A model generated the notes under the pieces. The model saw only the letters and a program-made list of their open reading frames with translations, was not told the origin of the DNA and did no database searches. Both the position numbers and the translations under genes were made by a program. This document shows, piece after piece, positions 34,488 through 44,152 of a stretch of 64,000 bases of DNA. The stretch lies in NCBI GenBank assembly GCA_937927335.1, contig CALBDU010000083.1, forward strand, positions 124,001 through 188,000. The letters are read 5' to 3'. This DNA is from an uncultured Clostridium sp. (GTDB lineage Bacteria > Bacillota > Clostridia > Clostridiales > Clostridiaceae). Within the stretch, counting starts at the first letter, position 1. Every line of letters starts with the position of its first letter.

Positions 34488-34967
34488 GTGAAAAATAGTG
34501 TTAATATAGATGAATTGGTAAACAAGGCTGCTATAGAAGCAGCAAAGGCGGCAATACTGGAATATGATAAAGTTCAGAGGGATAAAAGATTCCACAACAC
34601 TAGGGTTCTAATGAAAAATTATAATAAATTAAAGGAGCATATAGACAATGTGAGAGCTGATGTTGAATTTGAAATTGAAGAAGCAGAAGATAAAGTCTGG
34701 TTAACCGGGATGGTTAGAACTAAATTAAGGACTATACAAATGATGGCTTACATTGATAGTGCATTGAAAATTGTAAAAAGCAAGATGGAGTCAGATTGTG
34801 TTGAGTATAAATTTAAAGCTTTTGAACTGTACTACATAGAGGGAAAGAGTAATAACGAAATTATATCTTCGCTAAGTTGCGGTAAAAATCAACCAAAGAG
34901 ATGGTCAGATGAGGTGCTGAATGAATTAAGTGTGTATCTCTGGGGTATTGAAGCCTTAGGGATATAA
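34488..34967 (+). CDS. ArpU/RinA-like late transcription regulator
   Basis: 159 residues, GTG start (34488) after GGGAGGTAGGAG. Helical, with a C-terminal sigma-region-4-like helix-turn-helix (AFELYYIEGKSNNEII followed by KRWSDEVLNEL). Position between replication and terminase genes is that of ArpU/RinA-type activators of phage packaging genes. The family assignment rests on position and the C-terminal pattern. Confidence 0.72.
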   Translation: MKNSVNIDELVNKAAIEAAKAAILEYDKVQRDKRFHNTRVLMKNYNKLKEHIDNVRADVEFEIEEAEDKVWLTGMVRTKLRTIQMMAYIDSALKIVKSKMESDCVEYKFKAFELYYIEGKSNNEIISSLSCGKNQPKRWSDEVLNELSVYLWGIEALGI

Positions 34968-35039
34968 AGGGGAAAAGCTGGAGTTTACAAGGTGATTCTA
35001 ATGTTGTAAAATGATAGTATGTAAAATTATGTTAACAAG

Positions 35040-35071
35040 AAAGCACTTAGAAATTCTAGGTGCTTTTTTAT
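35040..35071 (+). terminator. Intrinsic terminator
   Basis: AAGCAC-TTAGAA and TTCTAG-GTGCTT pair, followed by a T-run; ends the early/regulator transcript before the methylase. Confidence 0.8.
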
Positions 35072-35130
35072 TTTGGTGTGAGTGGCGGTGTAAATATTAA
35101 CCTGCACTAAAATAAAAGGAAGTGGTTAAA

Positions 35131-35886
35131 ATGTTGAAACCACCTATTAGTAGGATGGGAGGAAAGTCTAAGTTAAGGAAGACCATAATTGAAATGATTC
35201 CAGAACATACTTGTTATGTTGAGCTGTTCTTTGGAGCCGGCTGGGTATACTTCGGGAAAGAACCCTCTAAGACCGAAGTGATAAACGATATTGATAAAGA
35301 ACTCATAAACCTATTCAGGATGATAAAATATCATGCTCCAGAGGTTGAAAGGATGCTTGAATATGAATTTTCCGGAAGAAACATCTTTGAAGAATATAAA
35401 AATGTTTCAGTAGGATATTTAACTGAAATACATAGAGCTGTGAGGTTTTTATATCTACTTTCTCAAAGCTTCGCCAGTAAAGGGAAGGATTATGGATATT
35501 CAACGACAGGCAGACCAGCACCACAGATATTTTTTAAGAATCAGTTAAATGAAATAAAAGATAGGCTTAGAAACACGTATGTAGAAAATCTAAGCTTTGA
35601 AAAGGTAATTGATAAGTATGATAGAGAGCATACTTTTTTCTTTTGCGATCCTCCGTATTATGATTTAACTGGATATGGGAATGAGTTTGGGGAAAATGAA
35701 CATATATTGTTAAGAAGTAAATTAGAAAGCCTCAACGGCAGGTTCCTTATTACATTAAATGATCATCCTCAGATAAGGGAATGGTATCGGGATTACCATA
35801 TAAAAGAAGTTGATGTAAATTATTCTGTTTCCCGAGAGCAGAGCGCTAGGGGGAAATATAAGGAACTGATTATAACCAATTATTAA
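35131..35886 (+). CDS. DNA adenine methylase (D12/Dam family)
   Basis: 251 residues from ATG 35131 (AAAGGAAGTGG upstream). Motif I/X region ISRMGGKSKLR, SAM-binding VELFFGAGW and the catalytic FCDPPYY are intact. It methylates N6 of adenine, protecting phage DNA from host restriction or marking it for packaging. No matching restriction enzyme is nearby, so it is an orphan methylase. It stands between two terminators as an independent unit. Confidence 0.93.
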   Translation: MLKPPISRMGGKSKLRKTIIEMIPEHTCYVELFFGAGWVYFGKEPSKTEVINDIDKELINLFRMIKYHAPEVERMLEYEFSGRNIFEEYKNVSVGYLTEIHRAVRFLYLLSQSFASKGKDYGYSTTGRPAPQIFFKNQLNEIKDRLRNTYVENLSFEKVIDKYDREHTFFFCDPPYYDLTGYGNEFGENEHILLRSKLESLNGRFLITLNDHPQIREWYRDYHIKEVDVNYSVSREQSARGKYKELIITNY

Positions 35887-35911
35887 TTGCAAGTTTCATA
35901 CCCTCCTTTCA

Positions 35912-35950
35912 AAGCACCTGGTGTCATTTAGCCGGGTGCTGTTTTATTTT
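35912..35950 (+). terminator. Intrinsic terminator
   Basis: AGCACCTGG and CCGGGTGCT pair around a short loop, followed by T-rich sequence after the methylase gene. Confidence 0.75.
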
Positions 35951-36073
35951 TAATAGTTGTCAACAGAAAAGTGTTTATAACATGTGCATAATTTGAGGAA
36001 AATTGACGAACGATTTTTAAAGGATTGCCTCCTAAAATGTAGAAGTTTATATGTTGAGGGAGGTGAAATTGTC

Positions 36074-36259
36074 ATGAATGATGTAAGAATTTTTTTCATT
36101 GATGGGACAGATAGCTATTTTGATAAAGAAGTATCAAATTTTGTTGGTTTGTGTGTATGGTTAAAAAACAATAATGATACTCCTTTTGAAGTAAAAATTG
36201 AAGATGGACCAAATTATATACTATACAAACATGCAATTAAATATGTAATTTCGTATTAA
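36074..36259 (+). CDS. Small hypothetical phage protein
   Basis: 61 residues from ATG 36074 (GGAGGTGA upstream); an earlier in-frame ATG at 35984 has no RBS. Beta-rich (VRIFFIDGTDSYF, FEVKIEDGPNYILY). Sits directly before the terminase genes. Unknown. Confidence 0.6.
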   Translation: MNDVRIFFIDGTDSYFDKEVSNFVGLCVWLKNNNDTPFEVKIEDGPNYILYKHAIKYVISY

Positions 36260-36313
36260 ATTTTGAGCTCGTAAGGGCTCTTTTTTCATGTAAACTATAA
36301 GGAGGTGGCATTG

Positions 36314-36844
36314 ATGTCTAAGTTAACAGAAAAACAAAAACGTTTTGTTGATGAGTACCTGGTGGATCTAAATGCCACCAGGGCATATATGCTGGTTTAT
36401 CCCAGCTGTAAAAAAGAAGAAACTGCAGCTGCAGCGAGTGCAAGATTGTTAAGAAATGTTAAGGTTAAAGAGTATATAGATAAACGCATGAAAGACCGTG
36501 AAAAACGTACTGAAATAACTCAGGATAAGGTATTGATGGAACTTGCCAGGATAGGCTTTGCCAATGCGACAGATTACGTTACAGTTGAGGATAAGGGGCA
36601 ATACAAAGTCGTTATAATTAAAAGCACAAAAGATATACCAGAGGATAAGCTTGCGGCCATAGCGGGAATCAAGCAGGGAGCCAACGGAATTGAAATTAAG
36701 CTTCATGACAAGGTAAAGGCCCTCGAAGACATTGGACGGCACCTGGGAATGTTTAAGGACAAAATAGAGGTCACCGGCAATATTAATAACCCATACGAAG
36801 GACTGACTATAGAAGAATTAAAGAAGCTGGTTAACGATGGATAA
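36314..36844 (+). CDS. terS: Terminase small subunit
   Basis: 176 residues, ATG 36314 after AAGGAGGTGG. Terminase_2-type: N-terminal helix-turn-helix LTEKQKRFVDEYLVDLNATR with AASARLLRNVKVKEYI, and a C-terminal KALEDIGRHLGMF helix. It recognises the phage packaging site and feeds the large subunit, whose gene overlaps its last bases. Confidence 0.95.
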   Translation: MSKLTEKQKRFVDEYLVDLNATRAYMLVYPSCKKEETAAAASARLLRNVKVKEYIDKRMKDREKRTEITQDKVLMELARIGFANATDYVTVEDKGQYKVVIIKSTKDIPEDKLAAIAGIKQGANGIEIKLHDKVKALEDIGRHLGMFKDKIEVTGNINNPYEGLTIEELKKLVNDG

Positions 36845-38270
36845 GAAACTTATAGCATTAGGAGCTAAATGTGAGCTTGCTCGCAGGGAGTTCTTTTTTT
36901 ATTGCCAATTAAAGGCTCCTAGTTTTTATAAAGACAATAGAAAATTTCTTGTAGAGCTCTGTAAGGAATTTCAGAATTTTTACCAGGGTGATGATGAGGT
37001 ATTAGTAGTGAACCTCCCTCCTCGTCATGGTAAGTCACGAACCGCCGGGCTGTTAGTTGAGTGGATCCTTGGCAAGGACCAGGAACAAAAAATAATGACT
37101 GGCTCCTACAATGAAACTTTATCAACTCAGTTTTCCAAGAATGTAAGGAATGGCATTATGGAAGAAAAGGCGGATAAATATAAGCCAGTTTATTCAGATG
37201 TGTTCCCAGGAGTGAGAATAAAGCAAGGTGACGGAGCCATGAACCTTTGGAGCTTGGAAGATGGATACAATAATTACCTTGCTACTTCTCCAACAGGTAC
37301 CGCTACAGGATTCGGCTGCACACTTATGATCATTGATGACCTTATAAAAAGTGCAGAAGAGGCAAACAACGAGACAACAAAAGAAAAGCACTGGACTTGG
37401 TTTACCGATACCATGCTTTCCAGACTTGAAGAAGGCGGGAAGATAATAATAATCATGACCAGGTGGGCAAGTGATGATTTAGCCGGGAGAGCCTTGGACC
37501 ATTATAAGCAGCAGGGAGCAAAAATAAAGCACATTTGCATGAAGGCTTTAGTAGATAAAGAAAAAAGTGAGATGCTATGCAGCGAGGTTTTATCTTATAA
37601 ATCATATCAGGCCAAGATCAAGGCCATGGGTGAAGATATAGCCAGCGCCAACTACCAGCAGGAACCGATCGATCTAAAGGGCAGACTTTACACAAGCTTT
37701 AAGACCTACACTAAGTTGCCAATGGATGATAAAGGGAATATCTTATTTAGTTCTGTCAAGGCATATTGTGACACTGCAGATGAGGGCACAGACTATCTGT
37801 GTAACATTATTTACGGGGTGTACAACAAAGAAGCTTACGTATTGGATGTTTACTATACAAACGCACCTATGGAGATAACGGAAACCGAGACTGCTAAAAG
37901 ACTTCATGATAACAGTGTAAATATTGCTGACATAGAAAGTAATAACGGTGGCCGCGGTTTTGCAAGATCCATTGAGCGAATACTTAAAGAAGTTTTCCAT
38001 AGCAACAGAACAAAAGTTAAATGGTTTCACCAAAGCAAGAATAAAATTGCAAGAATATTGTCAAACAGTACATGGGTTATGGATCATGTATATTATCCGG
38101 TCAATTGGCGTGATAAGTGGCCGGAGTATTATTCAGCAATGGCGAAATACCAAAGGGAAGGTAAAAATAAGCATGATGATGCTCCGGATGCTACAACAGG
38201 GGTTGCAGAAGAATTTAATAAAGTAACTAAGGTTACTGTAGGCAATAAAGCAAAGATAGGGTTGAGGTGA
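36837..38270 (+). CDS. terL: Terminase large subunit
   Basis: 477 residues. ATPase motor with Walker A VNLPPRHGKSRTA, Walker B TLMIIDDLI and coupling IIIIMTRWASDD; C-terminal RNase-H-like nuclease with acidic residues in YCDTADEG, DIESNNGG and KHDDAPDATTG. It pumps DNA into the prohead and cuts concatemers. Overlaps terS by 8 bases. Confidence 0.97.
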   Translation: MDKKLIALGAKCELARREFFFYCQLKAPSFYKDNRKFLVELCKEFQNFYQGDDEVLVVNLPPRHGKSRTAGLLVEWILGKDQEQKIMTGSYNETLSTQFSKNVRNGIMEEKADKYKPVYSDVFPGVRIKQGDGAMNLWSLEDGYNNYLATSPTGTATGFGCTLMIIDDLIKSAEEANNETTKEKHWTWFTDTMLSRLEEGGKIIIIMTRWASDDLAGRALDHYKQQGAKIKHICMKALVDKEKSEMLCSEVLSYKSYQAKIKAMGEDIASANYQQEPIDLKGRLYTSFKTYTKLPMDDKGNILFSSVKAYCDTADEGTDYLCNIIYGVYNKEAYVLDVYYTNAPMEITETETAKRLHDNSVNIADIESNNGGRGFARSIERILKEVFHSNRTKVKWFHQSKNKIARILSNSTWVMDHVYYPVNWRDKWPEYYSAMAKYQREGKNKHDDAPDATTGVAEEFNKVTKVTVGNKAKIGLR

Positions 38271-38274
38271 TAAT

Positions 38275-39696
38275 GTGGCAATTATTAAAGACAGAGAGCT
38301 GCTTAATGTAGACGGCAGTATACCAATAAAGCTTTTAGTTAAATGCATAAGTCTTCATAAACAGATGCTCTATAGGCTTGAAAAATTAGATCAGTACTAT
38401 GACGGCGAACATAAAATACTGGAGAGAACCTTAAGTAATACCAGCCTGCCGAACAATAAAATTGTGGCCAATCATGCCCAGTACATTACAGATATGGCCA
38501 CAGGTTATGTTTTTGGGGTACCGATATCATACTCAGGTGATGGGGATGAAGAGCTTAATGATCTCTTCACAGCCATTGATGAAGACAGTCATAACAATGA
38601 GCTTGCACTGGATACCAGTATTTATGGCCGCGGGTATGAATTGTTGTTTATGAATAGTAAGGATACTCCTACAGTGGAGTTGGCAGTCTTAGATCCCAAG
38701 AATACTTTCCTGGTAGTTGACAGCACAGTGAGGCACTTGCCTATGTTTGCGGTTACCTACAACGAAAAAAGGGATATTGAGGATACTTTAAAAGGTTATG
38801 ATGTCACTGTTTATACTGACACCATGATCTTTTATTATTTCTTCACAGATCTATCAAGTGAATCACCAACGCAGCCAGAGGGTAAGGATCCGGAAGGTGA
38901 AGATCATTATTTTGGCGGGGTACCGATAATAGAGTATCAGAACAATAAAAGGCTTGAAGGAGACTTTGAAGGAGTAATCACCCTCATTGATGCATATAAC
39001 CTCCTGCAGTCTGACAGGGTGAATGATAAAGAGCAACTGGTGGATGCACTGCTTGCTGTGAAAGGTGCGTCCCTGGGTGACACTGAAGCTGAAATGACTA
39101 ATACTGCAAAACTTATCAAGGAAATGAAGATTATTGAACTTCCTGATAACGGTGATGCTAAATGGCTGGTTAAAAACCTTGCTGAATCCGAAATTGAAGT
39201 GCTTAAGAAGTCTCTTAAGGATGACATTCATGAATTCTCTAAGGTGCCATGCCTTACTGATGAAAACTTTGTGGGCAATGCTTCTGGTGTTGCCATGAAG
39301 TATAAGCTTCTTGGACTGGAGCAGCTGGGAAAAACTAAGGAGAGGTACTTTAAGAGGGGCCTTAGGCAAAGGCTGAAGCTTATCAATAATATCAATACTA
39401 TAAAGGCAAAGAGCTTTGATCTTAATAGCATAGATATTACCATGAAGAGATCCCTTCCGGTGGATGATGAGTTGCTTGCAAGAATTGCTCAGCTTACTGA
39501 TGGATTCATCAGCTGGGAAACAAGGGTAAAAGCATATAATCCTGAAATTGATGTTGAGGAAGAGAGAAAAAGGCTTGATGAAGAGAATCAAAAGAAATTA
39601 GAACAGCAGCAGAAGGCCTTTGGTTCATATGACTTCAAAACCGGCAATAGTGATACCAATAACAAAGATGGTGATGTAAATGGGGCAAAGGAGTAA
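38275..39696 (+). CDS. Portal protein, SPP1 gp6-like
   Basis: 473 residues, GTG start after GAGGTGAT. Recognisable portal segments: NKIVANHAQYITDMATGYVF, SIYGRGYELLF and the later KLLGLEQLGKTKERYFKRGL. Forms the dodecameric gate at the head vertex. It overlaps the next gene by 17 bases. Confidence 0.95.
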   Translation: MAIIKDRELLNVDGSIPIKLLVKCISLHKQMLYRLEKLDQYYDGEHKILERTLSNTSLPNNKIVANHAQYITDMATGYVFGVPISYSGDGDEELNDLFTAIDEDSHNNELALDTSIYGRGYELLFMNSKDTPTVELAVLDPKNTFLVVDSTVRHLPMFAVTYNEKRDIEDTLKGYDVTVYTDTMIFYYFFTDLSSESPTQPEGKDPEGEDHYFGGVPIIEYQNNKRLEGDFEGVITLIDAYNLLQSDRVNDKEQLVDALLAVKGASLGDTEAEMTNTAKLIKEMKIIELPDNGDAKWLVKNLAESEIEVLKKSLKDDIHEFSKVPCLTDENFVGNASGVAMKYKLLGLEQLGKTKERYFKRGLRQRLKLINNINTIKAKSFDLNSIDITMKRSLPVDDELLARIAQLTDGFISWETRVKAYNPEIDVEEERKRLDEENQKKLEQQQKAFGSYDFKTGNSDTNNKDGDVNGAKE

Positions 39697-40723
39697 AAAG
39701 TATTGGGAGGATAGATCCAATGAACGCATGGCTGCTATTCATAAGGATAGTGATAAAACCATTGCCGCTGTAAATGCTGCTTATGATAAGGCAATTCAAG
39801 AGCTGAACGATGACATAAACGATATCTTTGTTAATTTTATGATAGGCAGTGAGATATCGCCACAAGAAGCCCAGAGGCTGCTTAATGCTAAAATACCTAA
39901 TCCTTTACTAAGGATATTTAAAAGAATCCTACCAAGGATAAAGAACGATAGTATTAAAAAGTTCTTACTTGCCAGATTGAATGTCAATGCTTATAAAGCC
40001 AGGATAACAAGGCTTGAAGCATTGAAGGAAAGCATCTATATTAATTCAAAACAGATAGCTGATGCTGAGCTTTATTTGAGCACCCAGGGCTACATAAACA
40101 CTATAAAGCAGTCCTATTACAAGAACATATTTGACATTCAACAGGGATTGAATATAGGGTTCAGCTTTGCAACAATGCCTATGGGTACCATTGAAGAGAT
40201 CCTTAAGAATAATTGGAGTGGTAAGCACTATTCGAAGAGGATCTGGGATAATACCGATGCGTTAGCCAGTAAGCTTGAAGAGGTAATAACATCCGGGGTT
40301 ATGCAGGGTAAAAACTCCAGAAAGATGGCTACTGAAATTCAGGACATGACCGATTATGGAAAGTTTGCTGCTGAAAGGTTGATTAGGACCGAAACAACTT
40401 ACTTTACCAATGAATCAGAACAGCAGACATATGAGGAATGCGGGATTAAGAAGTATATATTTGTTGCAACCTTGGATACCAGGACTTCACCTCAATGCCG
40501 GGCGCATGATAATAAGGTGTATAACGTGTCTCAAAGACAGACAGGGGTAAATGTTCCTCCGCTACATACTTATTGCAGGTCCACAACAGCAGCTTACTTT
40601 GGTAAAGAAACCATGGAGAACTTAACCAGAAGAGCCCGTGATCCTGACACAGGGAAAACTTATGTTATTAAAAACATGAATTATAATGAGTGGTATCAGA
40701 AGTATGTTGAAGCAAAGTCTTAA
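39680..40723 (+). CDS. Minor head protein, SPP1 gp7 family
   Basis: 347 residues. The C-terminal MuF-type domain is clear: AERLIRTETTYFTNESEQQ, FVATLDTRTSPQCRAHDNKV and PPLHTYCRST. Such proteins enter the prohead near the portal and help DNA ejection. Overlaps the portal gene. Confidence 0.95.
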   Translation: MGQRSKKYWEDRSNERMAAIHKDSDKTIAAVNAAYDKAIQELNDDINDIFVNFMIGSEISPQEAQRLLNAKIPNPLLRIFKRILPRIKNDSIKKFLLARLNVNAYKARITRLEALKESIYINSKQIADAELYLSTQGYINTIKQSYYKNIFDIQQGLNIGFSFATMPMGTIEEILKNNWSGKHYSKRIWDNTDALASKLEEVITSGVMQGKNSRKMATEIQDMTDYGKFAAERLIRTETTYFTNESEQQTYEECGIKKYIFVATLDTRTSPQCRAHDNKVYNVSQRQTGVNVPPLHTYCRSTTAAYFGKETMENLTRRARDPDTGKTYVIKNMNYNEWYQKYVEAKS

Positions 40724-40762
40724 GCATATTTGCACTTTAGTTATTTAAGGAGGCATGGAATC

Positions 40763-40972
40763 ATGAAAGATAATATTTTAAATCAAGCAGAACATTTTGT
40801 GAATTTGAGTGAAGCAAAAATAGCAATTGAGAAAATGAAGGACTTTATACCGACAATAGTGGACATTAATAAATCTGTATATGATGAAATGAAGAAAAAA
40901 GGCTTTACAGCTGATCAGGCCTTTAAATTTTCATGCGACTACACATTAAAATGTATTTTCCAAGAAAAGTGA
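40763..40972 (+). CDS. Small hypothetical phage protein
   Basis: 69 residues from ATG 40763 (AAGGAGG upstream). All-helical (LSEAKIAIEKMKDFIPTIVD; GFTADQAFKFSCDYTLK). Lies between minor head and scaffold genes; possibly a capsid accessory factor. Confidence 0.65.
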   Translation: MKDNILNQAEHFVNLSEAKIAIEKMKDFIPTIVDINKSVYDEMKKKGFTADQAFKFSCDYTLKCIFQEK

Positions 40973-40973
40973 G

Positions 40974-41060
40974 GTGAAGGTTATACATCCAGCAGTTCAA
41001 GTAACATTGATCATATGCGTTACTTTAATAATATTGGTTTTGTTACCACACAAAAAATAA
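40974..41060 (+). CDS. 28-residue membrane peptide (tentative)
   Basis: GTG start immediately after the preceding stop. The peptide begins VKVIHPAVQ and is otherwise one hydrophobic helix (TLIICVTLIILVLL) ending PHKK. RBS is only AAAGTGAG. The remaining 100 bases before the scaffold gene have no gene. Confidence 0.35.
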   Translation: MKVIHPAVQVTLIICVTLIILVLLPHKK

Positions 41061-41163
41061 GTCTTAGAAATGAGGCTTTTTATTTTGCCCTGAGTATGGC
41101 ATAAAACTGCTTAATTTTTATTTGAACATCATGGGCTTTGAACGTGGTGGGCTAGGAGGAAAT

Positions 41164-41814
41164 ATGTTGAACAATGAACTACAAAACAAGATAAATGAAC
41201 CATTACCTATGAACCTGCAGCTGTTTGCTGAAGGTGGGGATGCTGGATCCGGTAACGCAGGGGCCGATGGTGGAACCGGTGGAACAGGAGGCGAAGGCGG
41301 AGAAGGTAAGGCAGGAGAAGGAGAAAATAAAAGCTTTGATGATTTGCTTAAGGATAAGTCTTATCAAAGTGAATTTGATAAGAGAATAAGTAAGGCTCTG
41401 GAAACAGCTAAAGCCAAGTGGGAAACCGATAAGCAGACCGAGCTTGAAAATGCTAAAACTGAAGCCGAAAAGCTAGCCAAGATGAATGCAGAGCAGAAAG
41501 CCAAGTACGCTGAAGAGAAAAGGCTTGCAGAGCTTGAAAAAAGGGAAAAGGACATTACAACCAGGGAATTAAAGGCCCAGGCTTATGAAACCCTGGCCGA
41601 AAAAGGGATGCCTAAGGAATTGGTTGAGATTCTCAATTACACAGATGCTGAAGCGTGCAATAAAAGCATTGAAGCGGTAGGCAAGGCATTTCAGGCAGCC
41701 GTGGAAAAGGCAGTAAATGAAAAGTTAAGAGGAGGTAAACCACCAAAAGACGGTGGCGGCTCCGGTAACAGCCTACAAGAAACCATAGCAAAAGCTATGA
41801 GAGGTCAAATTTAA
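41164..41814 (+). CDS. Scaffolding protein, DUF4355-like
   Basis: 216 residues from ATG 41164 (AGGAGG seven bases upstream). Starts with PMNLQLFAEGG, has a Gly-rich linker, a long charged coiled coil (about 75-150) and a C-terminal basic tail. It templates capsid assembly and lies directly before the major capsid gene, the usual place for scaffolds of this type. Confidence 0.88.
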   Translation: MLNNELQNKINEPLPMNLQLFAEGGDAGSGNAGADGGTGGTGGEGGEGKAGEGENKSFDDLLKDKSYQSEFDKRISKALETAKAKWETDKQTELENAKTEAEKLAKMNAEQKAKYAEEKRLAELEKREKDITTRELKAQAYETLAEKGMPKELVEILNYTDAEACNKSIEAVGKAFQAAVEKAVNEKLRGGKPPKDGGGSGNSLQETIAKAMRGQI

Positions 41815-41836
41815 TTAAGAAAGAAGGTAAAAACTT

Positions 41837-42775
41837 ATGCCAAATACTATTGAATATGCAAAAATATTTCAAACAGAATTGGACAAAATTGCAGTGCAGG
41901 AGGCCTTAACAGGATGGATGGAAGCCAATGCTGGTAAGGTTAAATATAATGGCGGTAATGAGGTTAAAATTCCTAAGTTAGCTGTAGACGGTCTTGCTAA
42001 CTATGGAAGGACAGGAAACACGGGGTTTGTTGTTGGAGATGTAAACTTCGCATATCAGACCAAGACCATGACACAGGACAGAGGAAGAAAATTTGTTATT
42101 GATGCCAATGACGTTGATGAAACAGGCTTTGTGTTGACTGCATCAAACATAATGGGTGAATTCCAGAGAACTAAAGTTATCCCTGAGATAGATGCTTACA
42201 GGCTGTCAAAACTGGCCACAAATGCTATAGGAGTTGCTGCAGATGCCAACGTTGAATATGGGTATACTCCTGCAAGTGCAACTGTTATAGCTAAAATTAA
42301 AGCTGGTATCAAGGTAATCAGGGAAGCCGGATATAATGGTGAATTGGTTGTTCATGCAACCTATGACACTGTAACTGAGATAGAAATTGCAGCTCTCGGA
42401 AAATTGTCCAGCGCGACATTCTCCCAGGGCGGAATCAATACTTCTGTTCCAGTAATTGATGGTTGCCCTATTATAGCAACACCTCAGAACAGAATGTATT
42501 CAGCAATTACTTTATACGATGGATCTACAGCTGGTCAGACTGTAGGCGGTTATGTTAAGGGTGCTACTGCGCTTGATGTCAACTTTATCATAGTGCCTAG
42601 AACAGCTCCTTTAGCAGTATCAAAGCAGGACGATATGAGGATATTCGATCCTAAAACATACCAAGCTGCAAATGCATGGTCAATGGACTATAGGAGATAT
42701 CACGATATATGGGTTCCTGATAATCAGGTTAAGTCAGTTTATGCAAACATCAAGGATGCAAAACCAGTGGGCTAA
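41837..42775 (+). CDS. Major capsid protein
   Basis: 312 residues, intact HK97-fold type. The N-terminal region FQTELDKIAVQEALTGWME, the extended-loop-like stretch QTKTMTQDRGRKFVID and a C-terminal FDPKTYQAANAWSMDYRRYH are familiar from clostridial phage coats. Strong RBS AGAAAGAAGG. Its place between scaffold and head-tail connector genes agrees. Confidence 0.92.
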   Translation: MPNTIEYAKIFQTELDKIAVQEALTGWMEANAGKVKYNGGNEVKIPKLAVDGLANYGRTGNTGFVVGDVNFAYQTKTMTQDRGRKFVIDANDVDETGFVLTASNIMGEFQRTKVIPEIDAYRLSKLATNAIGVAADANVEYGYTPASATVIAKIKAGIKVIREAGYNGELVVHATYDTVTEIEIAALGKLSSATFSQGGINTSVPVIDGCPIIATPQNRMYSAITLYDGSTAGQTVGGYVKGATALDVNFIIVPRTAPLAVSKQDDMRIFDPKTYQAANAWSMDYRRYHDIWVPDNQVKSVYANIKDAKPVG

Positions 42776-42790
42776 AGGAGGGAATGATTA

Positions 42791-43042
42791 ATGTTACTGA
42801 TTAGAGAAAATGTAGAAAGAATCGTGGCAGATGAGGTCATTGCCAAGCAGATGATTGAGAAGGAAGGCTTTAAAGAAGTGCCTGAAAAAGAAAAGGCAAC
42901 TACGGAGTCTTCAAGATTTGAGGGCATGGATGTTGAACAATTAAAAGTTTATGCATCTGAACATGGCATTGATATAGGCCAGGCAACTTCCGTGAATGGG
43001 ATTTTAAAGAAGATCACTGACGCAGAAAAAGAAAATAAATAG
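42791..43042 (+). CDS. Small head-region protein with HeH/LEM-like end
   Basis: 83 residues. The C-terminal 35 residues (GMDVEQLKVYASEHGIDIG then VNGILKKI) look like the HeH/SAP-LEM-type fold common in small phage proteins after the capsid gene. RBS AAGGAGGG. Possibly a head decoration or fibre-attachment protein. Confidence 0.75.
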   Translation: MLLIRENVERIVADEVIAKQMIEKEGFKEVPEKEKATTESSRFEGMDVEQLKVYASEHGIDIGQATSVNGILKKITDAEKENK

Positions 43043-43046
43043 GATT

Positions 43047-43076
43047 AGAGGGTGGAGAATAATCCACCCTCTCTTT
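43047..43076 (+). terminator. Hairpin terminator or attenuator within the head operon
   Basis: Perfect 10-bp stem AGAGGGTGGA (43047-43056) and TCCACCCTCT (43063-43072), then CTTT. Likely partial termination that leaves capsid transcripts more abundant. Confidence 0.75.
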
Positions 43077-43090
43077 AATGAGGTGTTATT

Positions 43091-43408
43091 ATGACACAAC
43101 TGGAAAAATTAAAAATAAGGATGCCAGATGCTTCAGATGCACTGCTCACACAGCTCTTGGAGGATGCGCAGGCTGAAATGCTTGACTACTGCAACAGAGA
43201 TGCCCTCACAACTAAAATGGAGGGACTTCAGAGGGAACTTGTAATTGTGTATTATAACCGGATGGGCAGTGAAGGAGAAGCTTCCAGGAGTGAAGGTGGT
43301 GTAAGTGTATCTTACTCAACTGAGATCCCGGAGAACATAAAATCTAGGCTGAATGCGCACAGGCTGCTTAAGGGGGTAGGGATAGCGAATGCGACTACGG
43401 TATCTTAA
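43091..43408 (+). CDS. Head-tail connector protein, gp6-like
   Basis: 105 residues. Begins LEKLKIRMPDASDALLTQLL and has YCNRDAL and LQRELVIVYYNRMG, the helical signature of HK97 gp6/SPP1 gp15-type adaptors that form a ring under the portal. RBS GAGGTG; overlaps the next gene by 20 bases. Confidence 0.88.
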   Translation: MTQLEKLKIRMPDASDALLTQLLEDAQAEMLDYCNRDALTTKMEGLQRELVIVYYNRMGSEGEASRSEGGVSVSYSTEIPENIKSRLNAHRLLKGVGIANATTVS

Positions 43409-43709
43409 AACCTATTACCTTAAGAAGAAAACTTTGATTACAGATGACGAGGGCGGTAAATATCCAGGATATGAAGATACAGCTACCATAATCAAGGCCG
43501 ATATATTCCCGGCTACAGGGAAGCTTCAGGCTGAGATATATGGGGAAAGACTGAATTATATCCTGAATATGCTTTATGCCGGTGCTGTAGATATAGCTGA
43601 GGGTGATGGAATATGCGTGTATGTTTCAAGCGCTGATAAGCCTGATTACAAGGTAATATCAATAAAACAGTATTCTCATAAGTTTATAGAGCTGGAGAAA
43701 ATCCTATGA
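43389..43709 (+). CDS. Head closure / head-tail joining protein
   Basis: 106 residues, beta-rich (YYLKKKTLITDDEGG, YVSSADKPDYKVISIKQY). Position between connector and gp10-like proteins matches the head-closure (SPP1 gp16-type) slot. Overlaps both neighbours. Confidence 0.78.
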   Translation: MRLRYLKTYYLKKKTLITDDEGGKYPGYEDTATIIKADIFPATGKLQAEIYGERLNYILNMLYAGAVDIAEGDGICVYVSSADKPDYKVISIKQYSHKFIELEKIL

Positions 43710-44152
43710 GCAGCAAGTCAATTTTAGGCTTGGATAGTTTGTTGAGGAAACTTGATGCTTTGGGTGTAAATACTGCTGCGGAATTGGCGAAATCCATGGA
43801 TAAAAACATTAAGCTGGTGCAGGGAGAGGCTAAGATGCTGGCACCTGTGGACCTAGGGGACCTACGTAATAGTATATTCACCAAAACTGTTAAGAAAGCA
43901 AAGAGAATCCAGGGCATAGTTTATACCAACTCTGATCATGCTGCTTATATGGAATTTGGTACCGGTCAACGCGGATCAGCTTCACTTTCCCCACCTAAGG
44001 ATCCTGATTCTAAGATATCATACCGTGAGGACTGGGCTGGTGTTCCCGCTCAGCCTTATATGTATCCAGCTTTAAAAAATCAGGAGGCGCAGGTTATTGA
44101 AAATATAAAAACTGACCTTAGAGCTGCAATAAGGAGGGCGGTTAAAAAATGA
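43706..44152 (+). CDS. HK97 gp10-family neck/tail protein
   Basis: 148 residues. LVQGEAKMLAPVDLGDLRNS and YMEFGTGQRG with PAQPYMYPAL are the hallmark of the HK97_gp10 family, which forms the neck-tail interface. Start overlaps the preceding stop (ATGA). Confidence 0.92.
   Translation: MSSKSILGLDSLLRKLDALGVNTAAELAKSMDKNIKLVQGEAKMLAPVDLGDLRNSIFTKTVKKAKRIQGIVYTNSDHAAYMEFGTGQRGSASLSPPKDPDSKISYREDWAGVPAQPYMYPALKNQEAQVIENIKTDLRAAIRRAVKK

Noticed and set aside
38863..39591. 242-codon open frame antisense to the portal gene
   Set aside because: The portal frame is complete and conserved; the antisense product has no motif and no RBS.
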